Source of the DNA: Branchiostoma belcheri
Lineage: Eukaryota; Chordata; Leptocardii; Amphioxiformes; Branchiostomatidae
Direction of reading: 5' to 3'
Length of the DNA stretch: 64,000 nucleotides
Assembly: GCF_001625305.1 (NCBI RefSeq)
Contig: NW_017803091.1
Coordinates: 75,674 to 139,673, forward strand
Under the pieces are notes generated by a model that saw nothing but the letters and a program-made list of their open reading frames with translations, did not search any database and was not told where the DNA came from. The position numbers were made by a program, and so were the translations under genes. Position 1 is the stretch's first letter, and the number at the start of each line of letters is the position of its first letter. This document shows, in pieces, positions 20,950 through 32,100 of this stretch.

Positions 20950-21900
20950 CTGTGGGGGTGGGGGGGCAATGGATTTGTTTAAATTTCCGTCCGAGATTTG
21001 TTAGTGAGGTCCTGAAGAAGCATGGTGACTTGGGGCATTTTAGCTGCACTTTTGGTGATGCAGTGAAACGGTATGGGACCCCGGCGCCCCGTGTTATGTG
21101 TGGTGTGGTATCATCTTTTTGTCCGTCTGTTTGTGAACAGCATAACTCAAGAAGCTTTATATGCATTGTCATGAAACTTGGTAGGTGGGTAGGTCTTGAT
21201 GAGACCTAGAGATGATTAGATTTTGGGACCCCTGGCGGCTTTTGTTGGTACTGCAGCAGAACTTCCGTTTTTGATGTCTCGTGATCTGGACATACGAATT
21301 TTCAGTGGTAGTTAGCTCATGGGCTAGGAAAGAAGTGACACGAGTTTGGGCCACCTAGCGTCTTGTTCTGGAACTGCAAGGAGGATAACTCAAGAACGGG
21401 GATCGACATGATTTTTGGTATGTTAGTAGCTGAGTGATGCTTGGCATCACTCAGCTACTAACATACCAAAAATCATAATTATGCAAATAAGGATCTAATT
21501 TTCATAATTAATAAGAAAATTCTATAAATCTGCTGTGTTCCATATAAGGGCTATGAAACACTTTAGTAATTGAGAACGAGAATATCACTGGCAGATATTG
21601 ATTATGTAAATGGGACCTAATTTGCATAATTAATGGGAAGTTGGTACAACTTTATGGTGGTAACTGCTGGGAATTTAATACTTGCCATAATTGGAAGTTC
21701 AGTGAAGGTGAACATCACTAAACATACTTAATTCAAACCAGGACCTCATTTGCATAATTTATGAGGAAACGCTAGGATAGCCTTTTCTTCTTCAGATAAC
21801 CCTGTCATTGTTCGGAGAATATGATCAACTGATATATGCAAATGACCTCTTATAATTTGCATACTCGCAGTGACAAATGTATAATTAATCAGCTTGGACG
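20950..21900 (+). mobile_element. Family A element, rearranged
   Basis: Contains the AGCATAACTCAAGAAGC, GGTACTGCAGCAGAACTTCC and TTTGCATAATTAATG blocks. Midway it reverses on itself (21408-21476), so the expected continuation ACCTAATTAGATGAC seen at 51910 and 53870 is replaced by an inverted copy of the preceding 33 bp. Confidence 0.6.
21408..21476. repeat. Perfect 33-bp hairpin
   Basis: Arms 21408-21440 and 21444-21476 are exact reverse complements separated by only TTG. The arms contain TTTTTGGTATGTTAGTAGCT and its complement. Confidence 0.95.
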
Positions 21901-22341
21901 GCAAACATGAGTTGGCAAGGGTATGTCAGAGGTCGTGCTTGCATATAAACAACAATATCATACGTTGTCCATGTTAAATGATAAGGATTTCATCACATGC
22001 GTTGAATGTTACTAGGTACATGTAGGAGCTATGTACATTGCTTACAGGTGGTCAACACGCATGAGTAAGATTTACGAAAGCACTAAACATGTCATGGACG
22101 TCATCAAACTCTAGTTGTTACCTATTGTTTTTCATTACTCTGAAAATAAGAGACATGTGTTGATGTAAATAACTAGATCTTATTACTGTAATGAATAAAA
22201 CTATTATTCTACTGATAACAGTTATATGTTACTGGTATATATTGTATATAAACGTAATGTAATAATAAACGTAAAACAATAAGGTATATAAATGAACATA
22301 TTAAACCCTACATATATATATTTTGAAGACACTTTTGGTTA
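21900..22341. other. AT-rich stretch, nothing recognised
   Basis: No splice-bounded open frame or recognisable repeat family was seen. Confidence 0.5.
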
Positions 22342-22812
22342 CAGTCAAACCTTCCTAAGGCGACCAGCCAGGGGACGGAAGAAAAGCGGTCACCATTGAC
22401 AAGTTGTCTCCTTAAAGAGGGTCGCCTCACAACATGCATGACTGAGACATAAAAATGGTTTCCAATGCCAAGTCGAGTTTTTGCATCAAATGCTGTAAGC
22501 ATCTTCACTTCCGTGGTAAATTCATGTGGGGAGGGGGGCACATGTCACAAAAACATCGTATAGCAGTCGAGGCAGACTGGCTGTTTTTTCAATGATTTCT
22601 CATTACTTACCATATCGACACGGTCGAAAATGACGTGATCGCCATGGGCAGGTATCGGGTCTTGAGCGGTTGGCCAGGTGGTCACATTGCACAGATCGCT
22701 AATGCTTGTGTCAATGGAGAAATTTTTTGGGACCGTGAAAAAGCCGTCACCATGGCCAGGTGACCAGCTTAAAGTTAAAGAGGTGACTAGCTTGAAGAGG
22801 CAGGTTTGACTG
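22342..22812. mobile_element. Tigger/pogo-like MITE, 471 bp
   Basis: Ends are CAGTCAAACCTTCC and GGCAGGTTTGACTG, flanked by TA on both sides (22340-22341 and 22813-22814). CAG...CTG termini with TA target duplications fit the pogo/Tigger branch of Tc1/mariner. Internal GGTCACC and GGTGACC blocks recur. Non-autonomous. Confidence 0.75.
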
Positions 22813-23485
22813 TAACGTCTACGGCAAGACGCCAATCCCAGTTGAAATTTAGGTTGTAAAAACTTAATATCAATGCTTTATTTCAATAACATTAATGTCA
22901 CAAAACATTGCAGCCAAAACGGCTGAATTGCGTCAGGACAATTACAATAGTACGAATAGACGCAATTAAAACATATTTACATATAATAAACCGATTTAAA
23001 ATGTTATGTACAGAATTTAAAAGATTGTTACTGCGACAAGTAAAAACCATTGAAGCGCATCCATACGAAATTGTCGACAGGATATAGAAATAGCTCCATA
23101 ATAATAGGCACTATAATGTCTCACTGATTCAAAAGTTTGACCATGTACGGTAGTGCACTGTTCGTCAACATAATGAAAACTACATAATGTCAACATAATA
23201 AAAACTACAAGTCATGGACTTCATTACTTCGTCTCCTGTCATATCTGTTGGCTTTCCGTTACAGTAATTTCTTTTGCCGTGTGTAACAGAATGTATTGTT
23301 GCAGATTGTTTCGGCTCAGATCGACATTTAGTGTATCTGGTCAAACATACACAATGTCTATCTGTTGACTAATGGTTTGTAAACGTCCGGAAATTATCTC
23401 CGTAATTTATCTAGTAGTAGAGTTTGACTTTGCCATGAGCAAGATGTCTAACCTTCATCAACGTGAAAATAACTTTGGCGTGGCG
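22813..23485. other. No gene recognised
   Basis: AT-rich sequence; short open frames lack splice context or recognisable residues. Confidence 0.4.
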
Positions 23486-23487
23486 TC

Positions 23488-23640
23488 GTTTGGCGTAGTG
23501 GATAGAGCGTTCGGCACTCAAACAGGGAGACCCGGGTTTGATCCCGGGTCGGAGCACAGGGGCATGTCCGGACATGCGCCCCGACGTTGTGCTCTTGGGA
23601 AAGGCACTTTACACATATTCCCCCTCAATTAGGGGATATG
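23488..23640 (+). mobile_element. tRNA-derived SINE
   Basis: Contains an A-box-like TGGCGTAGTGG and a B box GGGTTTGATCCC about 35 nt apart, then TTGGGAAAGGCACTTTACAC, shared in modified form with the SINE at 29149-29400. The anticodon arm does not fold cleanly, so it is not a working tRNA gene. Confidence 0.65.
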
Positions 23641-25494
23641 GAGTGATTACCATAGATATAGGTTCACGTTTTGTTTCCATGTATGGCAATAGTTGTCCAG
23701 TCTATATATTAATTAAGGACAATTGAACTTACTCGACTAAATTTGATAGGCAAGGAACTCACACGTGACACTAATGTATATATTTGGACGGTCACAAATG
23801 TGATTGCTTAACAAAGATGTAACAAGATGTCAGTAATATTTCTATACAGTTTCCCTCATAACGACGTGAAAGAGCAACTGTACTCAAAATGTTTTCCATA
23901 CTGATGAAAGCCTCCGAGTCGACAAATTGATTTATTGCAGTTTTACAATAACTGAAACTTACAGTTTGCTCATCCCTGCCTGAAGGTAAATCTATATCTG
24001 AAAACGCCATGTCAATTTCTTTGTATTCATTTCAAAATAGAAAATCAAAATCATGGCACAAACTCCGTGACGCACATGCGTAGCAACAAGACTGATACAT
24101 AAAACAAGAAGACAATAAGGACCATCGAAAAGTAATAAGAAATTGATGAGAACCCCCATTTTACTAAATAAACAAAGGCTAAAGCAAGAAAACTTTAATC
24201 GAAATAACATGTAATCTGCCTCACTTTCCAATGAGTTTAGACATTTTATGTAAACTTTTTATAATGATACATTCTATTTTTTGGCCATAACATGTACAGA
24301 CAAAACCAGGTAATTCTGATTTCTTGGTCTAGGGGTCTAGGGGACTGGTCTAGGGGGTGGAAAAACCCGTCCAGTCTGAACAGAGGGTCTGCATGGGGGT
24401 TCCTTGCAGTGCATAATGCTACATTCTACAGAATTGGTAACGTTACCAACATTAGTGCCCTTATCCCCAAGCTGATTGTTTGTTTAGCCTGTCAAAAAAA
24501 AATTACTGTAGATCTGCTTTGAGATTTTGTTTAGGGGTGAAGGATTATCCGAAAACTTGTGGGATGTATTACAGTACTCTTAATGTTTAAACAAGATAGG
24601 TTAACCCAGGAGGTTATTTTCAACATTGGATAAATCCAATATTTCTTTGAGAAGAAAAAAAAATGTAAGCAATTAGTATAGCAATCATTTCCCGCCAGCT
24701 GGCAAACTCAATCAATGGTTTAAAGTTGGTAATATTTCATTCCTGCAATGAACAAGGCCATAATTGGTACTGACCTGCTAAAATGGTCTAAAGGAACATT
24801 TATGTCCAGACTAGTATGACCAAGGAGCTTCCATGGTATGACGCATCACATTTGGTGCCTACTTGGAAGACAAACCAGAAACTAGGCATGGCACTGGCCA
24901 CCCAATATCTTACGTTACGCCAGTACAATGACATATATCATCCGATATGTCCTTAGCTAGCCACACATTCACATCTTATCCGTTGTCCCGACATAGTAGT
25001 GTCTTGAATAGCGGCTATTTGGAGTTTCTATCAAAACCAAGCCTACACCCCATGCAGCCCCACTTTTTGTCAGCTCCTGCACTTGCCAGGCCAAACAAGT
25101 GTATTTTTAGTGCAGTAAATGCCATCGAGGGTGAATCTTCGAGGAAACAAGTGAAGTAATATCTGGCCTTGCTTTTGACCCAACTTTAGAACCGTTTTGG
25201 CCAAAATTGAGGAAGATTTCAATCACGAAACTGGTGTGACGCAGTACGTGGGGAGGGAAACTACCGCGAGACAAAGGGATTCCTCAACCACCTGTGGATT
25301 CCGACTCCTACAAACCACTTCCCGGGACACCAGAGGACAGAACTACAGTCAAGGCAAGTTTAAAGCACCCTCTACGTGGTTTTGTTTAACATTTTCTCGG
25401 AATAGAGGCATTTTCTGCGTACAACGACTACTCAAACCGGTGTGGGTAAATTAACTCGGCGTGCCTTACATTGTTTACAAGTGCCACCATCAAC
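23641..25494. other. Mostly unassigned sequence before L1-type element
   Basis: No confident gene. A minus-strand ATG at 24010 opens MAFSDIDLPSGRDEQT and meets a strong donor (ACT|GTAAGT, 23963), so a small first exon is possible but unsupported. A short GGTCTAGGGG repeat sits at 24325-24350. The part near 24930-25494 may be the 5' UTR of the LINE that follows. Confidence 0.3.
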
Positions 25495-26203
25495 ATGCCA
25501 CCAAAGAGAAACAACAACACTAACATAGATGAAGAAGTGCCAGTTAGTGTTGCTTTTATGAAAGAGATGTTAGAACAGCAAAAGGTCTACTACAAAGACC
25601 TTCTGGATCAGCAAGAAAAAAAACTTTCGTTCATTTGTACAAATAATCACAGATTCAGCAAATCAAAGGATGGATAACCTCGTCAGAGAGATGCAAGACT
25701 TAAAAAACAGCTTGAACTTCTCACAAGGAGAGATCAGAGACACGAAAGAAACAAGTGACAAGAATGCAGACAAATTAAAACAGCTGGAACAGAATATTAT
25801 GACGCACAACAATGAAGTGACCGAGATGGCAAACAAGCTGGTCGAGAACCAGTCCAGAAGGAACAAACTCTTCTTCGACGGTATCAAAGACGACAAAAAA
25901 GAGACATGGGAACAGTCCGAAACTAAGGTGAAATCGAGCGAGCTCATCGCAACGGCAATCCTGGGGACCGACCACGCCCTATTGTGGTCAAGATGCTTCG
26001 ATACAAGGACAAACAGAACATTCTAAGGCAAGCGAAGATGCTCAAAGGAACACAGATCTTCATAAACGAGGATTTTTCGGACAAAATCAGACAGAAGAGA
26101 AAAGATCTGCAACCGGCACTACGGGCGGCCAGGGAACGAGGACAGGTGGCCTATATACGGTTTGACAAACTGGTCATCTCCGACCGCAGGACTGCTGATA
26201 ACT
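25495..26203 (+). pseudogene. L1-type LINE ORF1 remnant
   Basis: Starts MPPKRNNNTNIDEEVPVSV and continues over two frameshifts (about 25630 and 25980). The first two-thirds is a Lys/Glu/Gln-rich coiled coil (MDNLVREMQDLKNSLNF onward). The last third reads VVKMLRYKDKQNILRQAKML and INEDFSDKIRQKRKDL, typical of the RRM and C-terminal RNA-binding parts of L1 ORF1p (Transposase_22 family), ending about 26203. In an active element ORF1p trimers coat the LINE RNA. Frameshifts make this copy dead. Confidence 0.75.
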
Positions 26204-26288
26204 AGAACTGTACGGTATTTACCATACAGAACTCATGCCCTGTTATAATTTGTGTGTGCATTTGTGCTATGTGTAATGAACCATTCAT

Positions 26289-26512
26289 ATGTCATCAAGA
26301 AATAATCTAACATCCAAGTTAACGCTTATTTCCTTAAATGTCAGAGGTTTGAATAACAGATTGAAACGTCGAAACATATTTAGATGGATACAGAACCAGA
26401 AAATTGATATTGTCTTCATCCAGGAGTCATTTTCGGCAAAAGGAAAATGAAAAACAATAATGGACTGCTGAATGGGGCGGAAAAATAATTTTCAGTCATG
26501 GCACAACTGTTC
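26289..26512 (+). pseudogene. L1-type LINE ORF2, endonuclease start only
   Basis: An ATG at 26289 opens a frame with the endonuclease N-terminus LTLISLNVRGLNNRLKRRNI and IDIVFIQESF, stopping at 26450. A shifted frame then gives TAEWGGKIIFSHGT before the similarity ends at about 26512, where a family A fragment begins. Reverse transcriptase is absent, so the element is 3'-truncated or internally deleted. Confidence 0.75.
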
Positions 26513-26623
26513 TCACTTACATATGTCACAAGCTTGAATATTCCTATAATGTAATGCAGCTGATTTATAGAATTCCCTCATATATTATAATAATAATAAT
26601 AATAGAAAGTATCAATAGTTCAG

Positions 26624-26824
26624 TTATATGCTTTCCAAGTCTGCGAGGTTGACGACCCTCTTCTTCACACCGTCATGTAGGCAGAAAATACGGCCGTCGA
26701 GGGACCAACTGCTCCCATATTTTGTCTTGTTGCACGGAGAAGTTGGGCATTGTCCAGTCCCAAAAGTCCAGATCCACTGAGTTTTGCTTTTAAAGTTGCA
26801 GAGAAGAACTTTTGGATGAGTCAC
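26624..26824 (-). CDS. Candidate terminal exon, Cys/Trp-rich, unrecognised
   Basis: A minus-strand frame ends at a stop at 26624. A plausible acceptor (CTTTAAAAG) precedes the CAA of KTQWIWTFGTGQCPTSPCN at about 26788. The segment continues KYGSSWSLDGRIFCLHDGV and ends VVNLADLESI. The amino-acid mix is unlike random translation and resembles a secreted or extracellular domain end, but I do not recognise the family. No upstream partner exon was found. It could be a dispersed exon copy. Confidence 0.3.
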   Translation of the reverse strand: MTHPKVLLCNFKSKTQWIWTFGTGQCPTSPCNKTKYGSSWSLDGRIFCLHDGVKKRVVNLADLESI

Positions 26825-27129
26825 TCACTGTGTGCATATCGATATTGTGTCACTCGTGTATGAAATGTATTGTGAGTCGCTCATCACATATACAACGAGA
26901 GTAAACGATCACCCCGGAGTAAGTTTGTTTGTGGTAAGGAACCTATATCATGTATGTACGTACCCTATGTGCACATGTTATCTTTAACGCAAGAACACAA
27001 AAGACACTAGCAAACAGTGACATTGTTTCTGAACACTTTATTATACACATTATCATGAATGTACAAGGCACTCGCAAGTCAAAGAACGCCGGGCGTTCCT
27101 ATACGTTATATCAGATACGAAATCGATAA

Positions 27130-27430
27130 GATACCCCAAAATGTTAATTTTAGCACATGTCAAAAATATCGTCTTCTTTCACAGACAAATACACATCAAC
27201 GAATCAAAACTCCAACCTCCACAAGCATGCATTAGATCGACAATACATGTATGTACTACTATACAAAGATTCAAATCAATTAAAATTCTACTTTGTGAGA
27301 AATAAAGCTTCAAAATAGCCCAAAATGTTAATTTTAGCACATGTCCAAAATATGGCATACTTTCATGCATAAGTTCACAGCAACAAAACAAGACTCCAAC
27401 CTCCACAAGCATTTATTTTATAGACAATTT
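27130..27430. repeat. Two imperfect direct repeats of about 110 bp
   Basis: Copies at about 27135-27255 and 27318-27428 share AATGTTAATTTTAGCACATG, then AAAACTCCAACCTCCACAAGC or AAGACTCC and CTCCACAAGC. Confidence 0.65.
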
Positions 27431-27879
27431 ATAGGGTTACTCATTATTCAAAGTAGTATGGGATTGCTGCTTTAATTTTGTTTATATTGTATCTGAAAGA
27501 TGACATTTTTAAAAAAAATGTAAAGTATGACCTACATTCGAGGACAACGATATCAGACCAAAGAATTGGCCCAACTTTGCACACACGCATTTTATAGCAC
27601 TTATTATCATGTAACTGTTATTTTAATTTGAAGGAACAAAATCTTTGGAGTTACATCGCTTCAAAGATGGGCAGAAATAGGGATATTTCATAAGCCAAAA
27701 ACACTGTATTGCCTTAGGGATGCCCAGGCCCTTAAAACGGACCTCTCAAAAATTCTAAAGCTATTCTGGACAAGCAGATAAGTTTGTTATTTTAGAACAG
27801 ATTTTGTTTTTCTGCAATATTCAAGCATTTGTTTGTAATCGCGTCCTACACTTTGGCAATGATGGGAGGCGTTTCTTTT

Positions 27880-28980
27880 TTTAGATAAGTATTGGGCAGG
27901 GCTGTCTTGTGGGAGAGGGCAGGTCCGTTTTTGGTACGGGGGATGTGGTGAAGCCATTTAATGCATTTGCGCTCCCGAGCAAATGTCCGCCTTCCTAGTT
28001 TTAAATGTAAAATGTAGGAAATCTACAGAAGGCAAAATTCATCCTGGACAAAAAATGCAAGCGATTCTCCAAGTTTTGATAGTACCATTTATTATTATGA
28101 TTTCACCACATCACGTGTTCTCCCTCGCGTTTCTTTTTCTCCTGACATTTCGTTAAATGGTTTCAATTTCGTTATGTTTGGGTCAAATGACGTGAAATTT
28201 GGCATGAAGGTGGCATGCGTGGCTAAACTCCCCCAGACGTGTTTTTCCTTCCATGGATACAGGCTAAGCCGCTTTTAAAATTGTTAATAGCTTTTTTGGC
28301 CATTTGTAGGCAAAAAATATACATTTTGGGATTTGGGGCCCTGGTATTTAATCCGAATGACCTAAAAGCTCGGTATGGGTATACCTTGGACACATGTCCA
28401 TAGAATTTCATTTACGCGTTTGAAATACACTACTTTAGAATTGTGTAAAATAGGCCTTTTTGGCTGCAATTTGGTATGGAAGATGCTTGGATACAAGCCC
28501 ACAAATCATGAAGAATGGGACTGTTTTGCTATTTTGGGGCTGATACAAAAACCAAAATAACATGGAATCCAGCATAAGGTAGCTTGGCGCCAAATTGTCA
28601 GTCTTAAGTTTTCACAATTTAGATTCGGCGCTTTAAAATACCTTTATTTGCCTTAATTTTACAGTAAAAAAAGGGATTGTAGATTGAAAACCAGAATCTC
28701 CAGCTGAGATAGAACACAAGTTTTACCATGGTTCTTCAAGTTCTAACAACAGAAGGCGTTGGACGATTCCATTGCTTCTTGGGGATAGGGTTTTGGAACA
28801 CTTTACATTTTGGACAGGGGTGACTTAGGAACAATCCATTTGTGCGGCAGAGGAATAGGTCAATCAACGGGTGATGTAGTGAAGAAATTTGCCGCATTTG
28901 CTCACGAGCAAATGTTGGTCTGTCTAATTTAGTATTTATGTGCTTATGCGACCCCTCACCCCCTTTTGAATACTTGAAAA
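27880..28980 (-). repeat. Family B elements, reverse orientation
   Basis: The signature appears reversed as AGCAAATGTCCGCC near 27980 and GAGCAAATGTTGGTC near 28905. Between them lie blocks such as AAATGACGTGAAATTTGGCA resembling 14245-14270 and 11045-11070. Confidence 0.45.
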
Positions 28981-29048
28981 GCGGCCAAGGCCGATAGTAT
29001 AACTTCAAAGTTAAACAAAGATGGGGAAAATGGTGAACCAGACGGGCT

Positions 29049-29108
29049 TCAGGCCTCCTCCAGACTTAACTTCTCCATGGCAACCAGTCTCAACTTCTTC
29101 CGGTCAAC
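29049..29108 (-). CDS. Last exon of acyl-CoA synthetase
   Basis: Twenty codons including stop. After exon 16 (LAPIETPRYFLYMEKFPMTS then TQNK) it reads VDRKKLRLVAMEKLSLEEA. The joined TQNKVDRKKL matches the C-terminal catalytic-lysine motif (NGKVDRKxL in many family members), with Lys retained and the usual preceding Gly absent. Confidence 0.8.
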   Translation of the reverse strand, partial: VDRKKLRLVAMEKLSLEEA

Positions 29109-32100
29109 CTTTTTCAGGAGGGAAAAAACAGACAAACCTTAACGTATAGTGGCGTCGGTGGCGCAACGGTTAGAGCATCGGACTCGGAACCGAGAGGTCC
29201 CGGGTTTGATACTCAGCGTGACCCAGGTTGTGCCCATGGGAAATACACTTTACACGATTTCGCCACCTATACGGTGAAGTGACGCCCACCGAGCCTCTTA
29301 GGCTAATCTGTCTGACTGGGTGCCAAAAAGTACCTTACGAGTTTGGTGCGCCGATGTGACAACATCTGCACATTAGCCACTGAGAGCTGTTATTTTTTTT
29401 TACATGTACTAAACATTATTTTAGACTCATAAAAAGAATTCAACTTACAGAAATGCATTTAAACTACTAAAATATGCAATTAGAACAAGAGATACTATGA
29501 TTCTTAATAAAAGCAATAGATCTAGACTTGTTAACAATTTTACAGGTACTACGAGTACCACATGCCTATCAACATAAACATAACCACCAGATGGTATATT
29601 CTATTTTTAGAAATAAGACCGCCTACCTTGTTTTGTGTCGAAGTCATCGGAAACTTTTCCATGTAGAGGAAATATCTGGGTGTTTCTATCGGAGCCAGCT
29701 TTAGAAGAAACAAAAAAAGAGATTCCACAGTTTTTAATCAAACACGGATTATACGATTGCATGATATCATTATTGCATGTTTTATTCCTTCATACCATGA
29801 TTACACAGTACACATTCCTGGCGACCATAGCCTCCAGGATTCAGCGTCACAACACCGTTGGATGAACTGAACTCCAATCATATGAAACATACACACGTAT
29901 GTTGCGTGCAGTACTGACACGTCATGGCAGCAACATCCAAACAAGGAGGAGCTCTACGGTAACATCCAAGCAGTGTCAAAACTCAGCAGACAGCGGAGGT
30001 CAAGATTTGCATCACATGTTTACAGAAGCAAAAATGGAAAAAAAAATGAACTAAATAGCAAATTGGTCCTGTGCTGTGGGAAATTAAACAGGGACATGCT
30101 AAACCTGGGCGTCCTTGCACGACGTACATAGCCCTACTGGCTGGTGATATAGGGCTACCTAAGGAGTACGAGCGTACCTGGCCGGCGCCATGATGGATAA
30201 AGCGGACTGGAGGGAGAGGGTCTGGGACCAGGAACCCCCAACCAGATGATGATGAAACCCAAAGTCCGACCATGGCGGTATCGCTATTAGTATGGCCGGT
30301 ATAACCACCCTTCGGCGTAACACACCAGCTTCGCAGGCACGCGGCGCGGCGGCACCTAACTATATCACGACTTGTTACACTCAATCTTTGTACATTTAAT
30401 TGCAGGAGTTTTTTTAAAGCTTTCTACTAGTAATGCTGCCTCAGCTGTGCTTGGTTGCAAGGAGTTTCAGTATACGATAGTTCTGGGGAAATACGATTTT
30501 TTTAAACCTCGATTCTTAATTGATAACGCTGATATTTGAAGGCATTACTGCAAATGACTCATGCAGTTTAAAGTAGTAAAATGCTACATTATGCATATAT
30601 CAAACAAACGAACCTCACATATAACTATAGCTACCTGTTTTGTGGTCAAGCTTTGGCAACAACAAAAACACACCCGATCTCGGTGTTACATTCATCGGGT
30701 GTGTTTTTGTTGTTGCCAAAGCTTGACCACAAAACAGGTAGCTATAGTTATATGTGGGGTTCGTTTGTTTGATATTTGCATAATGTAGCATTTTACTACT
30801 TTAAACTGCATGAGTCATTTGCATTGCCCAACTCTTTTCAATGAATGCGGTGAAATTTCTTACAGTGTCCGTTTTGTTGTTCGTCTTAAACACGGGACGT
30901 CCTTTTTACGTCTCATTCAAGATTACGCCCCCTGCCGAGCATAGGTTCTCAACTTTAAGTCAAGTGAAGAAATGTGTAAATTGCCTTTCCTAAGGGCACA
31001 GCATTGTGGCCTGCTGAGATTCGAGCCTAGAATCTTAAGTTTTAAGTAAACAACTCTGTCACCTACAGTCACGAAAAATTATATTTAAGCATGCTTCAAT
31101 TCAATCTTGCTGTTCTTCATGCAAACTTTACTAATCATATCCCTGTACATAGAGATTAAAAATCATTTCGTATATGTTTCCGTAGTACTGGACAGATGCG
31201 ATATCATATACTTTTCCAGAGCCTTTACGGACCTTTGACGAACGTAAAGGCTTAGTAAACAACTGACTTTAAGTACTACCTGTCATTTTGATTCTACTGT
31301 TTGATAATTGTTTAGCTCTGTTTCATTCTCCTCACCCCGATTTCTGCACAGAACTCTGTCATTTCCTCTGAGTCTGTAGTTTGTCCTTGCTTCAAGCTGA
31401 AACAGATACATGTAAAATGATATGTGAACATTCTCAGATTATTTCTTCTCATAGTGACCATTCGCGTGGATTATTTGTGTTGGTAACGTCACTGAATCCG
31501 ATACGAAACGCAAGTATAAACATTGAATTTGTAACTTTCGCTAGACGGTTATGTTTATATGTATATGTATGCAATGCCATGTATGTATGTATGTATGCAT
31601 GTGTGTATATGTGTGTGTACATATATGGTTACGACAACTCAAGAAGCTTAATTTTGGGTGGACTATCATAGAAGTTAAGTATACAGAGTTTATTTACATG
31701 ATGCATGCACAGATCTCCTCCACACTGGCCGGATCAGGCACACCAACAACCTGACGGAAGAAAGGAAATCTGCCATATACTTGCATTATGTACACCAACA
31801 GATTAGGCAAGTAAACACCGTGTTTTCACTTCCTTTTAGTGTTATTCTTAACACATATAGAATATGACGGGCTAAAACCACACCACGAGAAGGATCCTCC
31901 CCCATAACGGAACGGTACAAGGCCCTTGTGTGTCCAGGACTGTGCGCGGTCAGGTACCGTTCTCGGGCGTCCCCGCGTGTCCCAGAACGTAGATTTGCCC
32001 CAGACACAGTTCGGGACACAGGGGTCTTGTCCTGTTCCGTGCTTGGAGCATGAATAAGCATGATTGGCAGCGCTTCTGGGGAAAGTTCTGGACAGCGACA

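Noticed and set aside
23500-23570. tRNA gene suggested by A- and B-box-like sequences
   Set aside because: Acceptor and anticodon stems do not pair properly and the sequence continues into a SINE body shared with 29149-29400.
29149-29220. Functional tRNA gene in the synthetase intron
   Set aside because: Only the internal promoter boxes and part of the anticodon arm are tRNA-like; it is the head of a SINE.
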